Shown here: positions 1 to 13,041 of the stretch, piece after piece
How positions within the stretch are numbered: position 1 is the stretch's first letter
How the letters are laid out: each line of letters begins with the position of its first letter
Origin: Melampsora larici-populina 98AG31
Taxonomy: Eukaryota > Basidiomycota > Pucciniomycetes > Pucciniales > Melampsoraceae
Direction: 5' to 3'
Assembly: GCF_000204055.1 (NCBI RefSeq)
Contig: NW_006768780.1
Span: 346,286 to 410,285 of the forward strand
Length of the DNA stretch: 64,000 nucleotides
Made by a program: the position numbers and the translations under genes
The notes under the pieces: generated by a model
Database searches by the model: none
What the model saw: the letters and a program-made list of their open reading frames with translations, nothing else
Told to the model about the DNA's origin: nothing

Positions 1-885
1 GAAAGCTCAAGGACATCAGCAATAATTAGAGGATTCCCTAGACTGATGCCGGAACAGATTAGTAATAAACCACCAATGGCACGTGGTACGTCACTTTCGT
101 CGGAGCAAAATTATTGGAGGAAGTTTGTGATGCAAAAGCAAGACTCTGAATTGCCAGGACTGACTCTCTATCATTGTGTTTCAAAGAACATGTACGTAGA
201 AACATAATGGGATGGAGATTTGCTGGTCAGTAATAGAAGGGGATCCCCACTTGATAGACACGTAGAGTAGTGGCTCAGTCATTGCTTTCCTGAAGTACTT
301 TTCAAAACACTCTCTGCTCTCTTGCGGCGTGAGCCTGCTGCTGGCCGGAAACGCACCCCAAAAAGGATACAGAAGTGGATTCAATACCATCAGCCATGAG
401 CATCTGCCCATCTGTGCTCTTGAACATTTTGTGTTGCCTATAGTTGCCTATGATAAGATGCAGATGATGACAGTTATTTATGTACTACTTTGTCTGAGTG
501 CGGCCATACACCATCAGTTGGCTCATGAACTCTATTCAATGCCATCATGGCAGCACACAAGCTTAACAGAATACTTCAACTTGTGGGTATATATGCATGA
601 AAGAATAGAGTTCATCAAGGTTCAACTTCCAATGAATATATTATTAGCTTAGATTTGCAATCGTCATTAAACTATCGTGTTTGTCGGTGTAAAACAAGTT
701 CGTGAGTATATCAAGTCATGAAAAACAAGAAACCAAAAACATTTCAAAATCTGTACAAGATACATCAACATTTCCATATTCACAAAGAAGAAGAAGAAGA
801 AGCAAAAACAATTTCTCAAAAGTTCATATTAGATTCTCTATAAAAAACATACAAACTTGAATCAACTCAAAGTTTGGATTTGGAT
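1..885. other. No gene recognised
   Basis: Only short open frames without recognisable motifs are present. The part next to 886 is AT-rich with an AAG-type run near 787-803 and is probably the 3' flank of SGF29. Confidence 0.5.
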
Positions 886-2516
886 TTAACTAAATTGAAC
901 CACATGTTCCATTCCCACTTTAACAGGACCAGTATGTCCATCATTCTCAAAACATACTTTATATTTTCGACTCTTTTGAGTGGGAACTGATTCGATTTTA
1001 CCTAAATAAAAAGTCGTCGTATCAGGATAAAGTCCTAAGACATCTGTTCCAGGTGGTAATGGAACTGTAGGGAATGTTTCAGGTTTGTCGACCACTGGTA
1101 ATGGAATAATTGATTTTAAGGTCGTGTTCCATGATACCTTTCGTACATTGTTTGAGGTGTCGGCCTCTGAGGAACTTCCTTCTACATCTACATCTTCCAC
1201 TTCGTAGCTTTTTGTACGGACAAAAGCACAACTTTAATAACAAGATGCGATGTCAAAAAGATCAGATAGGTGAAACGAACCGGTTCTTGTCATTTGAAAT
1301 ACATCTCACTACTCGAGCCATGATCCACTCTGCATCGGTGGAACGAGCAGCATCAGAAGGTTTTCTCGGACGTTTAAAAGCAACAAGTCGACCAGGTAAG
1401 AGTGGAAGTTGATCACGTAAAGCAGCCATTCGAGTCGATTTATTCACCCCTTGTCTAGTGTCTCGACGGTTCGTTGTTGTTGTTGTTGTTGCTGTTGATG
1501 GTTGATCTGACAAGATTGGAGTTGTAGCGCGAGACACGACCTGAGATGATCGAGGATTTAAAGGTTGCGTGAGATGAAGTGGAGCAGGTGATGATGTACG
1601 ACTTGTAGAAGAGACCGGAGGTTCGAGAAGAGATGAAGAAGCTGGTGAGTCCATCGGCTCAGCCGAGGTGTGCTCTATCCTGCGCTTCTTCGCAGCTCGG
1701 CCTGGAGAGAGAGGAGACCAATCCCTCTCTCAATCATCTCCTTCCTCGACTGCTTTTGTATAGAATGAAAACTCGAATGGAACGGATAGGGTATAGAATG
1801 GGGTTTAAAGAGGAATGGTGAGATGGAACATACCTTGTTGAGGTGGATCGGGTGGAGCTTCCCGGAGGGCGATCAGGATAGCAAGACGTTCAAGGAGCAC
1901 TTCAAGGATGCTAAAAGGAGCAAAATATTAGCCTGTGCAGGTGTGATGAATATGAATATACACGTACGCTTCTTCTTCAACTGTGTCTTTCAAAAGACTT
2001 TCAATGGATCCGACGAGACCTTCTAAATCTGATGTCAACGGACTAGGATCGTCAATAGAGGATGGTAATCGGTCTTGGAGAGCGGCTAGATGAGTGAGTC
2101 GTTGATGAAGGTCACGCCAAATGCTAAAAGCTGATTGATAAACGTTTTAAAGAGAATTCGCGATGAGTTAGCCAGCGGATATGGTCTCTTTGGATCATTG
2201 ATATGATAGTATCACGATCACTCAAGACGAGATGAGTCATTGAGATCTGAATAAGATCGAATGATTATCCAAGTCCATGGATCAGCCATTATCATCTACA
2301 GTGCGATCACCCAAACTGGCGAGCAGACAAGGAATAAAAGCTGACCACCGATCGTAGACAGAACATTCGTGATATCATACATCTTTGGCTTTACCAAATC
2401 CCACATGGATCGATTAAGAGAAGAAGTAGAAAAGTAGTTTTTGGATTGACATGAAACCTACCTTCAGCATCAGCATTTGTAGATGAGTTTGATTGAGTTT
2501 GACCACGTCTACCCAT
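886..2516 (-). CDS. SGF29: SGF29, SAGA-associated factor 29 with tandem Tudor domain
   Basis: SGF29 is the subunit of the SAGA histone acetyltransferase complex that reads H3K4 di/trimethylation. Five exons join in frame: 2462-2516, 1968-2130, 1834-1910, 1281-1701 and 886-1207, giving 345 codons with consensus GT/AG at every junction. The start at 2516 gives MGRRGQTQ; an upstream in-frame start at 2597 is less likely. The N-terminal third is helical (SIWRDLHQRLTHLAALQ and LEVLLERLAILIALRE), then comes a Ser/Thr-rich linker with a six-Thr run from a TTG-type microsatellite. The C-terminal third is the tandem Tudor unit: PGRLVAFKRPRK, EWIMARVV, RYEVEDVD, then GTDVLGLYPDTTTFYLGKI and YKVCFENDG. 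The aromatic cage positions known in the family (Tyr in LYP, Tyr in FY, Phe in CFEND) are all present, so methyl-lysine reading should be intact. It is single copy here and flanked by repeats. Confidence 0.93.
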
Positions 2517-3520
2517 GATGTGAGTTGGTTTTCTGTTGGTCGAATGTTGAAGTTGAAGTTGAAGTGGTTCAGTTCCAAGTTCAAATTTCAATTTCACTTG
2601 GATCTTCGTGCTTCACCCACTCTTCACCGAGTCCGACACGTCCCGGTCCTTACCTACACGAGTCGTGGTCCGATGTAGGCCCCAGGAACACGCCAATCTG
2701 TGAAATTTCTACCCTGCAGCGGTCCGGCAGGTATCACATTCATGAAACCAACCTCGCTGGCTTTACATACATGTGGTTTGGGACCACTTCCTTACATCTT
2801 GAATCCCATATTTCTTGTCTAGGTAGATGTTTTTATGTATCTACCTCAAAAATGGGATGCTATGTACATATCTTCGTAACTTGCTGAGGTTCTGACCTGG
2901 ATTAAACTTTGAGTCTGGATATAAGCTTGGCTAAATTGTGTAGATAATTTCCCAAGTTAAGATACAACTTCATGCACAAGATGTGTAAGAAGATATCCAC
3001 ATTATGGTACAAGAATTGTGTCTCAATCACCAGGAAGCTTGACTTTTACGATCTTTTTGGAACATTTTTCCACCTCTGATTCTTTGATGTTGTTTTCTCT
3101 GACTATGTCTCCTTCAATATCATATCTGTGCTCTTCAAGCATGGTCCTTGGGATGTGTTTTGGGGTATAAGTGAAGAGCTCTGCTGGGTACAAGTATGGT
3201 GGCACACATATTCTGGGAGACCTTAATCATGATGATCTGGAAATTGGTTTTTCACCTACCTATAAATGACTGAGGCCCCTGCTTGTTCAGTCTCACTTTA
3301 TGGCCTATTGATAGATGCACAAGGGACCCTCTGTTGGTGTTTGACGCCATATGATTGAGCCCCTGCTATCTCACTGCAAACATCAAACAACTTCCTGTTC
3401 AATTGTGTGGGGGAAAATGATTGGAAGTATACTTGGTCATAAGGGATTGATCACTGAACACCTGAAGCATATCACCCACGCTACATATGTGCATCAGAAT
3501 GGTTAAATTGAGAGCTATCA

Positions 3521-3846
3521 TGTACATACAGCGCTGCTCGGCTACATATTGGCTCATCTGAATGAGTAAATCATATGAAAAACCTGCTGTATTTTTTTCA
3601 GTTTGACAAAAGCATTGCAAAAATTGACTACATACGTTGACTCATACTATAGTTTTGGTGTTTTCATCTACCAAACTTCATTTAACACTTTCTGTTACTG
3701 TCAAATAACCTCCAGAGTGATGTCAGGGTAGCTATGGAGTTATATGTAGACAATTTTCCGGAGGATTTTGTCAAACTGGAAAAAGCTACATGAAATATCA
3801 CATGGGATTTACTTATTCAGATGAGCAGACCTGTATGTAACATACA
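3521..3846. repeat. Fold-back (MITE-like) repeat with about 85-bp arms
   Basis: The left arm (3521-3610) and right arm (3766-3846) are diverged reverse complements. Both contain GCTCATCTGAATRAGTAAATC followed by a TTTTTCCAGTTTGACAAAA-like stretch. A one-arm relative lies at about 16003-16090 and an opposite-orientation arm at about 22612-22708, so this is a dispersed family. No target-site duplication was identified. Confidence 0.6.
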
Positions 3847-4340
3847 TCTTGAGTTGTTTTTGTATCCTTTGGTAAGGTGGTCAGGTTGGTCTTCTTGGGC
3901 TTATGGCTGGGTAGATGAAGACAAGGTTAAATCATGGATAGGGATTTGAACCAGAACAATGTTTTCCAATCCATCCCACAATCTTTCAAATCTTATCCAA
4001 AAGCAGCTCCAATATCTTTTAAGGTTATGAGGATGACATTTTGGAGAAAAACCCATGTTCTATTGGATTTATAACTCTTGTATGTGAATGATCTATGTTG
4101 ACACAGCAATTCAAGAGAACAAACATGACTTTGGAAGTTGAGAAACATGCTGTGTCCAATAACAGCTTTGGCCAATATTTGATCAGGAAGATCATCTGAC
4201 TTGTACTTGAGATGTTTGGAAACAAGTTGAGAGGGTTAAAAGCAGGGAAATGACTGGTGTGGTGAGCAGGATCTCTTAAATAAGCAAAAAAATAAACAAA
4301 ATGGTGTAGGTTTTAGTCAAAGTTTTGTTTTTATTGGTTA

Positions 4341-4512
4341 TGTTGAATGTTCAACAGGCGTGTTATAAGCAATTATAAATCACTTAGAATATTGGAATCA
4401 TTCACAAATTGATTATACAACTCAATAAAGATAGTAAGAGATGAGGAAAAAGTTGAAACATCAGAAAAAAGAGTAGAATTAGTAAGATTCAATTGATGAT
4501 ATGGTATCAAAG
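4341..4512 (+). repeat. Possible Copia-type LTR remnant with primer-binding-like site
   Basis: It opens with TGTTGAATGTTCAACA, an inverted terminal motif of the kind that begins many Ty1/Copia LTRs. About 160 bp later comes TATGGTATCAAAG, close to the usual Copia initiator-Met-tRNA primer-binding sequence. The expected terminal CA before that site is not clean and no gag or pol coding follows, so it is a solo or decayed fragment at best. Confidence 0.35.
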
Positions 4513-4786
4513 TTGGGATTGATGAGGAAGAACATTTGGTTTGTATTCAAAAGAATAAAACATGTTATGAAAGGAATGAAAGAGGAAGATGGAAAGATCA
4601 AGAATGGAGGGAAAAGTAAAAGACATAGGTGCAATAAGTTGGAAAATGGTTTTTAGGGTATTGATACAACTCCTGACCTTTGTGAGTTTAGGGCTTGAGA
4701 AGTCTGCTTCTCAAGTCTGCTCTCACACCAGGGATTTTGATTCTAGGATATGGCTTAGTTCCTGTAATAGATTATAAGGATCAGAG

Positions 4787-5021
4787 CTTTTGACAGAACA
4801 CAAGAGTTCAGTAAAGGCTAAAGGAACACGAGTGTGATGTAAAAGTGAAGTACCTATGGGTACAAGAAGAACATATAAGAATGGATTGCTTTCACACACA
4901 CTACTAAAGTAAAGAACAAACCTTTTGACAGAACACAAGAGTTCAGTAAAGGCTAAAGGAACACAAGTGTGATGTAAAAGTGAAGTACCTATGGGTACGA
5001 GAAGAACATATAAGAATGGAT
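4787..5021. repeat. Direct duplication of a 100-bp block
   Basis: Two nearly identical blocks (4787-4886 and 4922-5021, offset 135 bp) start with CTTTTGACAGAACACAAGAG and end in AACATATAAGAATGGAT. A diverged relative lies at about 50560-50680, so the block belongs to a dispersed element. On the minus strand the following sequence contains a CTATATAAG motif, as in an LTR promoter. Confidence 0.7.
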
Positions 5022-5869
5022 GAGAAAGAAAGACAACAGTGTTGAATCAAGCACATTCTTATATAGAAAGCAAACTCGTATGACCAAGGTACAAATGAGT
5101 AGATTGAGAAGGACAACAGATAATGATGTCAGAATAGAAATGAAATAAGTAAGCATGACATCATAGAAGATATTAACTATGACAAAGTGTTAAGACCAAA
5201 AGGGAGAAGAGTTAATTATCTTTAATATAGATCTCACCTTCCCCGGGACTACCCCCACACCACGCGCAAATGGCTTATTGGTCTTAAGGAAAAGACAGTA
5301 TACCAGAGTGGTGGAGCTTGCTTGTAAAGGTAGATTTCAGTTGAATACATATGGAAGATTAGATAGTACCAATTAGGTAATACTGATAGAGTCCCTTCTG
5401 ACTGAGACCTACTCTCCTTGAAAGACAAATGGATATAAGTTTGCAATTGTTTCTGGATTTTGTATGCTATTATCAAAATCTTGAGAAAGCCTAACATTAC
5501 ATAGGACTTCTTATTGCAATTTTTGATTGTGAAGAAAGACAAGAGGTCTAGAAGAGAATGCAAGGGTTGAATTGCATGTCCATGTTGAAATTTAAATGTT
5601 AACCCGTAAAATGTTGTATAATTGATGAAATGAAATAGGCTGATTCACAAAACTAAGATGGTGCTCAATTTAAATAACAGATGAATAGATATGTCCACAA
5701 ATTTGACTCCTCAAAGTCTATTCCCAAGCTCAATGAGAATGGTATAAGAAACTGGTTTAACAAACTTCATCCTCATTACATCAATGGCATGCCCTCCATT
5801 TTACATGCTTTGCCCGGCGAAAATCGCTTGTGGTCCCTGCTAATCCTATCTCTAGTATCTAAATGAATG

Positions 5870-8481
5870 TCACAAAATTTTACATAGATCTGTCATTTGT
5901 TTCTTTCCCAAGTTTTTTCTCATGCAAGACAAAAATGACCAACCTTTATGATCAAGAAAACATACTGGAAGGTTAAAAACACAGGTATCTGTGACATCTT
6001 GAGGGGTTGATTTCCTGAATTTCAAAGTTGGAAAACAAGATTTCAGTTAGGTCTTCTGCAGGTAATATTCATGAGGTCATTAGACTCACCCATCAGCCCA
6101 TGGAGAGTAACGGTATCCTCTGTTCAATTTCTGGCATCTAACTGAAGACATTATGATGAGTTCAGGACTGTATCCAAAGCTTTCCTGGATCACCTGCCCA
6201 TTTTCGATTTGCCAAAATGCGTCGTCTCCATGAGAAATGAACAAATTATACATCCTGTCAAATCGTACATCAGCCCAGTTTCTTCTAAATACTACATTGG
6301 ATCATTGTTAAGTTAACTCACGTGCCACCAGGTTTCCTACAGTATGATATTCTGCTTGGATCTTCAGAGGCACCATTTAAACCCTTTTCTTGACATCCCT
6401 AAAAGTAAAAGTCGTTGATTTAAGATCACAGACATAGTCAGACTGGTGTTTTGGGAGCAAAATCTCATTTGAAATCGACCCACCGATCCTACAGTAATGA
6501 AAGCGTTCTATACATGTATGAATACGAGGTCAGTACAATATTGTGACCAAGTTCTTTTTGATTGACAACAAGTCTAAAGCTCCTGGAATGTTTACACAGA
6601 GATGATCCGGAAGAATGGAAACTTACAGATCTGTTCAAGATTAGGTTTATTCCCATTGCTGTAGTGATATTTCTCACCCGATCTGTGAAGTCGGGTAAAT
6701 TGATCATTTGAGCTGGTGGTAGAAAAGTTCCTCCCTTGATGACTCCAAACATGCCTTCGTCTGTGCTGATACCCGACTGAATGCGTTTCTTCAAAGTATC
6801 GTCAATTTGTTTGCGTAGCAACTGCTGATATTGTGTCAGGTAATAGGCAACATTGGACCACTGTAGATTTTGACAAACATGTTGGAACGATATTCAAATT
6901 ATGCTTGAAATTCCACAAAAACACTTACTTGATCAAAACCATCTTTCAAGGGGCCAGGTGGCTCTTGGATAACAACTGCCACTGTAGCCATTCCCGCCAC
7001 TATGACTTGACCTAACACATTGAAAGCCATTCCAATGGGACCAGTTGCAGCTGTGAGTGCAGTGAACAAATCAAGTAGGACTGTTGGGAGATACATGTTA
7101 GTTTTCAATGAGGTTGGTGTAAAGGGAGCTGTGACTGACCAGCTCCTGTGACCTGTGAAAATGCTGCTTGTACACCCATGTTAGCTTTCATGTTTTTTAT
7201 CATTGTGGTATCTTGAGCTGGAAATCTGGATTGCGTGAATATATAAACATCAATCAAACTGGTTCTTAGCATTGGCTTTGATTTTTGAACCTCAAAAAAA
7301 TAACATACAGTGATGCAATGAGCGCATTTATGGTTGCTAGATCATGTAAAAAATTGAACGAGATGAGCTAAACCCTTTTATTGCACAATGATAAAGAACA
7401 AGTTATTGAAAAGTGAAGTCAACCTACATTGAACAAGTCCAATCCCATACCCCACTGCATCAGCGTAGATGTTCATATATGTGTTATATTGCTGTACACT
7501 ATACAGGATATAGAAATCCTTTAATCCCAAAGGATAGCACGGTTGACCGGCCCAGCAACTTGCTCCGATCCCACATATAAAATTTGTATAGTTCATCTTT
7601 ACGGCAAAAGCCTATGTTGATGAGACAAAGAGTTTGTTTTTATCGCTATCAGGATTGTGGTCTGCTTCAACTTGGATGAAAGATGAACTCACTTCTAGAC
7701 TCATGGTATTTCCGTCTGGAAGTTTTTGCATGTAGTCATCCATCTGAAGTGTTTTCCATGTTGCTTCTTCCATTGGCATTGCCTTGCATTGGCGATCCAG
7801 AGGTGGAAATTGGCCAAAACTGGGGAGCCTACTGTTTCCGTAATTTCCCAAGCCATTGTTGTTTGGAAAGTCATTGTTTCCCCCCAAGTTATTGTTGTTG
7901 TTGTTGTCACTTCCCAAGTTGTTGTTATTTTCCATGTTATTGTTATTCAGGTTATTGTTATTTGGGATGTTATTGTTATTTAGGTTGTTGTTGTCACTTC
8001 CCAAGTTGTTGTTATTTGCCATGTTATTGTTATTCAGGTTATTGTTATTTGGGATGTTATTGTTATATAGGTTGTCATTGTTATTCAGGTTATTGTTATT
8101 CAGGTTATTGTTATTCAGGTTATTGTTATTTTGCATGTTATTGTTGTTCATGTTATTGTTGGTTTGCATGTTATTTGAATTATACAAAGATGTTTGACCT
8201 TCATTTGTCCCATAGTTTTGGCCTTGAGGATTAGCCGAGTTTGATCCAGCACGCTTCCTCAAAGGTGCCAAGTGTGCGCGTGATGATTTGGTGCTGTGAT
8301 GACTTGGGGAGCTTTGATGGGTGATCAGGGTGGAAGGCTTGGAGAGAGTTGAATCTGAAAAGGACTGAGTGTAATCACTCCAGTAGAAGGACAGGTAGCC
8401 TAAAGTTGTCGCCGCGAGAATGGTCGTCCAAGGGTGTCGAATGGCTCGGAGTATCAAAGCCGAGAAGACCGAGTGGGCCAT
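5870..8481 (-). CDS. Membrane-anchored/secreted protein, Asn-rich, rust family (paralogue A)
   Basis: Function unknown. Exons: 7693-8481, 7428-7611, 7140-7217, 6929-7080, 6627-6824, a short uncertain exon near 6540-6553, 6322-6398, 6090-6284 and 5870-6014. The N terminus has one hydrophobic segment (TTILAATTLGYLSFYW), then a basic linker and about 100 residues dominated by Asn. The conserved domain starts at QCKAMPMEEATWKTLQMDDY and contains NFICGIGASCWAGQPC, FYILYSVQQYNTYMN, IQSGISTDEGMFGVIKGGTF, ISYCRKPGG and FDRMYNLF. The same blocks occur in the gene at 45987-48250, including an exon of identical length (77 nt). The family resembles the uncharacterised DUF7872-type proteins of rusts, a name given from memory. 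The frame between the exons at 6627 and 6398 did not close with consensus sites: either a microexon was missed or the copy carries a lesion. Confidence 0.75.
7850..8175 (-). repeat. Coding minisatellite (Asn-rich tract)
   Basis: The first exon of paralogue A contains imperfect tandem units of about 18-24 bp built on AAC/AAT codons with interspersed Leu, Met and Ile codons, encoding NNNNLNNNN-like units. Antisense translation gives spurious Cys- or Leu-rich open frames. Such tracts expand and contract, so the length is probably polymorphic. The paralogue at 45987-48250 lacks it. Confidence 0.85.
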
Positions 8482-9962
8482 AAGTAGATATTTATTGAGG
8501 ATGCTTTGTTTGATAATATGAAAAGATCCTAAATGTTTTGGATAAATTGAATCCGCAAGTTAAATAAAAATGTGAACATATACAACGAATCGATCCGAAA
8601 GAGAAGCAAGAAAGAAATAATAATCGACACTCGTCTCGTAAGGAACTTGAGTTTGTGAGAAGCATAGACTGGTTTATACTTTTTCCCTCCATCTATGTCA
8701 GCACGAAGTTCTGTGTAGGGACAGGGTGACTTTGAGTTTGCCTTCGTCGTTGCATTTGACTACATGTGACGACGAGGATGGCTCAGAGTATTTCAACTTC
8801 AAAGTCAAGACTCAACACTGTGTTGGATCGAGTTCGCTAGAGTCAGGCTCAAACCCAGGGCTTTTTGATCATTGGACGAGGGCGGTTTGAACGAAGACGA
8901 TCATGACGAACAATTCTTCATGATACATTTCGAGTTAATGTTCAGAAGACAATTCTTGTTGGTTGTCCTTGTTGCTGAGCTCTCAACTTCACGTAACTAA
9001 CAGGAAATAGGAGGTGACTCTTACATCACCTTTCAGACACGCTTCAGCACATGAGGAAGTACATACATAGCATTCTCAGCACGGTTACATCTCACAACAA
9101 TTTCTGACCGGATTACCTTCATCGAGAGAGGATATATGTCACATACATGCTGGCCTTCAACTCCATGTATGGACTGCAACATGTTGTTGCCTCAAGATAG
9201 GATATAACAACAGTTATCTATCAGCTCTGTGCTCCCCAAACGCTACAGTCCGACCGAGTTAGTGGGATCGATCAACCACTTTCATAGCCTATAGCATTGG
9301 TTTACCCATCAAAAGACCTCAAAAGGCCATGTAGAAAGCTCTCCATCGAGGTTTGAGTCTCATGAGTCCAGGTATTGAGAAATGCAACCATATTGTGTGT
9401 CTACATACGCTTCCAAAGAAAAGGTCGCCCGTGGTCACCCCCACATAGGTTGACTGTCAGTGGAACCTCGGGCGAGAGTGGCGAGCACCAGAGAGCACCC
9501 GGACAGATCTGCATATGCATAGTGTGCCTGGCTGAGGATCAATAGTAGATCTTCCGGAATCTGCTTAGAAATGCAAACGCTGACACGGGCTTAAGAGGGA
9601 CGCACGTCAATCTCAAAGGCCCTCAGAAGGCAAGGCGAATCTGGCAAAAAACGTGAGGAGAGATGTATGATATGGGAGGTCATCTTCCAAGTGAGCATCT
9701 TTGTCAAAGCCACAATGCAGTCAATCAATATATGTACCCTGGCTGTAGAACTCAGGCTCTCCTATTCCAGTCTTATTCGTTGCAACAGCGTCAATCTCAT
9801 CGACTCTTTCGAGACCCAAGAAAACCCCAATTTCTTGACACAAACGGAGCTTCGTACCCGGTTCCTCAAGACAAGCCGACTGTTCTGCTCTTGCAACTTA
9901 TAGTATACCCTTTGAGAGAAATCCCACCGCTCGTGATTACAACCGCGTAAGCTTTCCTAGGA
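8482..9962. other. Intergenic, no gene recognised
   Basis: This is the interval between the divergently transcribed gene A (-) and the membrane protein (+), so it should contain both promoters. Short open frames near 9663-9950 show no motifs. No repeat was recognised. Confidence 0.45.
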
Positions 9963-12046
9963 ATGCAAGATACTATGATACACGATCAAATCGTTATATT
10001 GGCTTCAAGGCCTCTGACGGTCCCTTTCGTCCTGGGAACCGCATTCACTGTGAGTGATTCTCAAAACTTTTGGTTTACGCGAACTCCCGTCTTTTTTTGT
10101 ATGCTTCCAAATCTCATCGAAAATCTGGCTCATTATCGTTCGCTATCAAGACAGCCCTTTTCGGAGTCACTTTGAATCAATGTATCGTTCGTCATCTTCA
10201 ACTCCATCATGATTTTTGAAATGTTTTCACATCTCGAGGGGCTGAAGATGGAGTGCAGTTGTATTTTAGTACCCCGCAACCCGGTAAACGTAATCTCCAC
10301 TTGCTCGTTATACTTTCCGTAGCACTCGAGGTTCTACAAACCGGCTTATGTCAAGTGACGCTGTGAGTCTTTCTATTCAGATCCTGAGCTTGGATTTCAT
10401 ACTTACATAGTTCCTCTAAGTTGGCACTGGTTTGTGAAGCAACCGGATGGCTCAGAAATATCCAGAACCATAGCTTGGCCATTTGCTTTGCTGCCATTGG
10501 TTTCAGGTCTCACGGCGCTGTTAGTTATCTTGGATCTTTAGAATGATCCTAGCGCTCACATATAGACTGCTTTCTTCGTTCATCACATAGTCTTGTGCAA
10601 ACATTCTTTGCAACCCGGTAAGGTTTTTTATGTCTGTCACCCCGCTGAGCTTGTGAATGAGCTGATATAGTAGGAGGATCGTTGACACGCTTGATATTTT
10701 GTAGCATCATGAGGCACAATACTTCGTACCGAAATCTACTGTGTATCTTGGCGATCTTTGGGACAGTTTTCCAGCTGATGTGGGCAACAGTACGCCATCA
10801 CCCTCCTTCTACCTTGTTTTACACGAATAATAAGCTTTGTCATATATTAGATTGTCACTTCCAAAACTCTACAAGCCAAGGAGTATGATCAACTGCATAC
10901 AACTTCTTATTTGTTCAAGATATGGACGGGTGTAGCAGCTCTCACCGATACATTCATCATGGCTTGCATGATCCGGATCCTCTGGCGGATCAACAAGAAG
11001 AGCGTCTCAAAGTATAACTTGTCAGTGATTCAAAAAGTCAACCTCATGGCGATCTATCTATCGGTCTCCTGGGGTCCATCACTGACTCTTCTACTCCCCC
11101 CGTTTTCAGCTTGACTGGCATTATTCCTGATGTCTTCCAGACCAATGCAATCCCATGCTTCATTGGCATCCTCGACGTATTACTGATAATTGGGCGAACG
11201 TAAGTCGGCAGAAAATTTTATGCGATTGTCCAAGGTAACCTGTAGATATGAATTCTCAATACTTTCGTGATGACTGGGGGATGCAATCCACTTTGCTCTA
11301 CAACTACAGGGATGCCTCACACGTCACTCCCTGTTTATGCTTGTCAAAATTTTCGGCGATATCATTGGTATCACTTCTCACCTGACACTATCGCCTGAGC
11401 TCCGTACCTTTCAACTCTTGACTTATATGCCCCTGATACCTCTTTGACTTTTTTGTTTTACCCTTCAAGCTGGTCTGTCTTAACTCGGAAAAACTATTCG
11501 AACATAGCGATGATCACAAGAAAAATCAAAACAACAAACCTATCGAGGTCAGAGGGATCTTCCCCTTTCATCTGGATATTATTATGAGTATGCATAATTT
11601 GACCATATGCTGATTTATGACAAACAAATTTCCTCAATTCTTCGCAGAGCAAGGAGACAGCCATCGACCCGCACTCCAATGCGCATACTCGCTCCGGCGT
11701 GCACGTCCTTACAACCGCCACAGTGCGCTCCCATCACCTAAAAAATCCGCCTCAAAACCAAAATCAATCTGCAAGTTTCTCCGCCTCATCAAATGTGAAG
11801 CTCAAATCGACGAGCACTCGAGTCTCCGATCTTGCTGATACTTGTTTTTACCAGTTTAATGAACGTTTCCCATTGGTATCACTCGTTTTACCGGCTTCTA
11901 GCTCGACAGATACCAGCTCAGGAGTCACGTGTAAGGGCGATGGAGAAGCCAGCTCCGAAACGTTACGCAAAGATACCTCAATGATGATGAGGCCAGACAT
12001 TTCGAATCGCTATACAGCCACAATTACCGGGGGTATACACAACTGA
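9963..12046 (+). CDS. Multi-span membrane protein resembling DUF6534 family
   Basis: Exons supported by frame continuity: 9963-10049, 10151-10181 (31 nt), 10248-10362, 10421-10506, 10566-10617, 10705-10789 and 10920-11063. Later exons near 11110-11199 and 11300-11370 and a last exon from about 11647 to the stop at 12046 are less certain. The product has successive hydrophobic helices: PLTVPFVLGTAFTTALFGVT, LHLLVILSVALEVLQTGL, IAWPFALLPLVS, LVQTFFATR, LLCILAIFGTVFQLMW, IWTGVAALTDTFIMACMIRI and GILDVLLIIG. A Ser/Thr-rich tail contains SGVHVLTTATV. The QTFFATR loop and the Asp in ALTDTFI match the pattern I recall for this basidiomycete family. Its function is unknown. The junction after 11063 needs a one-base shift to enter LTGIIPDVFQ, so a non-consensus splice or a frameshift exists there. 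Confidence 0.6.
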
Positions 12047-13041
12047 AATCGACGATCACAAGGGTTTAAAAGGTGGACAGAGAAGCTGCAACACCATATA
12101 TGTTTATCAAGTCTGATACCCGAGGCAGCTGCCGGATCCTATGCAGCGTCATTACATAGTCCCAATCGCAATGTGCTCTTAGTAGTGTTTAACGACAAAA
12201 AGCAGCTACCGCCTGCCTGATGCTCAAAAGTACAGGCTTTTTATCGAGCTAAATTATCAAATCATCTTTCCACTGACAGAGGGTGATGTGACTGGACATG
12301 CTGAGAGTCGCTCATGCTTTTAGACTTGACTTATAATTTGATCAGTGAAAGTCTTTAAATGCTATGCGAAGGATTGTTGATCCCATAATATGTACTTAGG
12401 CAGTTGAGTGGTCACCCTATGCGGGTCGGTTGAGGCCTCTCACTCTTATCCGCTGATCTCTTCCCCGTCTGAGGTCTGCTGGACCGAGAGCCTGAGAGTC
12501 AGGCAAAATTTCTTGACCGAAGTCGATCAAGCACTATTGTTTTCCTCGACCTAGATGCCCTATGGAGATTGGTGAGACACTGAGATAGTCCAGACGCAGT
12601 ATATGCGTGACCTCTTGGTATCCATTCTTTTTGACCACAGAAAAACCTCACCGCCCATTGTCAAATAAAATCAGCGGAGTCTTGACTGAAGATGAGAGGG
12701 TGAGCAAGTGAAATCAAACCGGACTTAGGATGAATAGAACTTATAAATAGCGGAGCGGGTAACAAGTCAGGCGCCGCAGGGGAGTTCCTTGAGGTGTCCT
12801 CGCTGTGGGTGCGTTTCAAGAAACACTTCTTAGTCCTGCGCGAGTCTTAAATGTCTCGAAGTCTCAGGTCGCAAGACTCCGAGTTTTCTTGTCTCCGTTT
12901 TCCATTTTCCACTTTTGTGCTTAAATTTTATTGACATTGTTATCTATTATCATCTCAATTCTAAAGCCTAAAAATCTATTTATTGGTATCTGCACATGGT
13001 AATTATTCTCCACCACCACACACCAATTTTCACCCATCGGC
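12047..13041. other. Intergenic, probable promoter of the 13-kb gene
   Basis: No coding sequence was recognised. A TATAAATAG motif lies at 12742-12750, about 290 bp upstream of the start at 13042, and pyrimidine-rich DNA lies between. Confidence 0.4.
12742..12750 (+). promoter_or_regulatory. Candidate TATA box
   Basis: TATAAATAG precedes the signal-peptide gene starting at 13042. The distance (about 290 bp) would imply a long leader, so the assignment is tentative. Confidence 0.3.

Larger units (their letters stand above)
2517..5869. other. Gene-free, repeat-rich interval
   Basis: No coding exon could be supported. The interval holds a fold-back repeat (3521-3846), a short LTR-like segment (near 4341) and a duplicated 100-bp block (4787-5021), each listed separately. 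Its AT-rich sequence shows similarity to other places in the window, so it is mostly transposon debris. Confidence 0.55.

Noticed and set aside
7683..8234. Cys/Tyr-rich and Leu-rich open frames on the + strand
   Set aside because: They are antisense shadows of the Asn codon repeat in the minus-strand gene.
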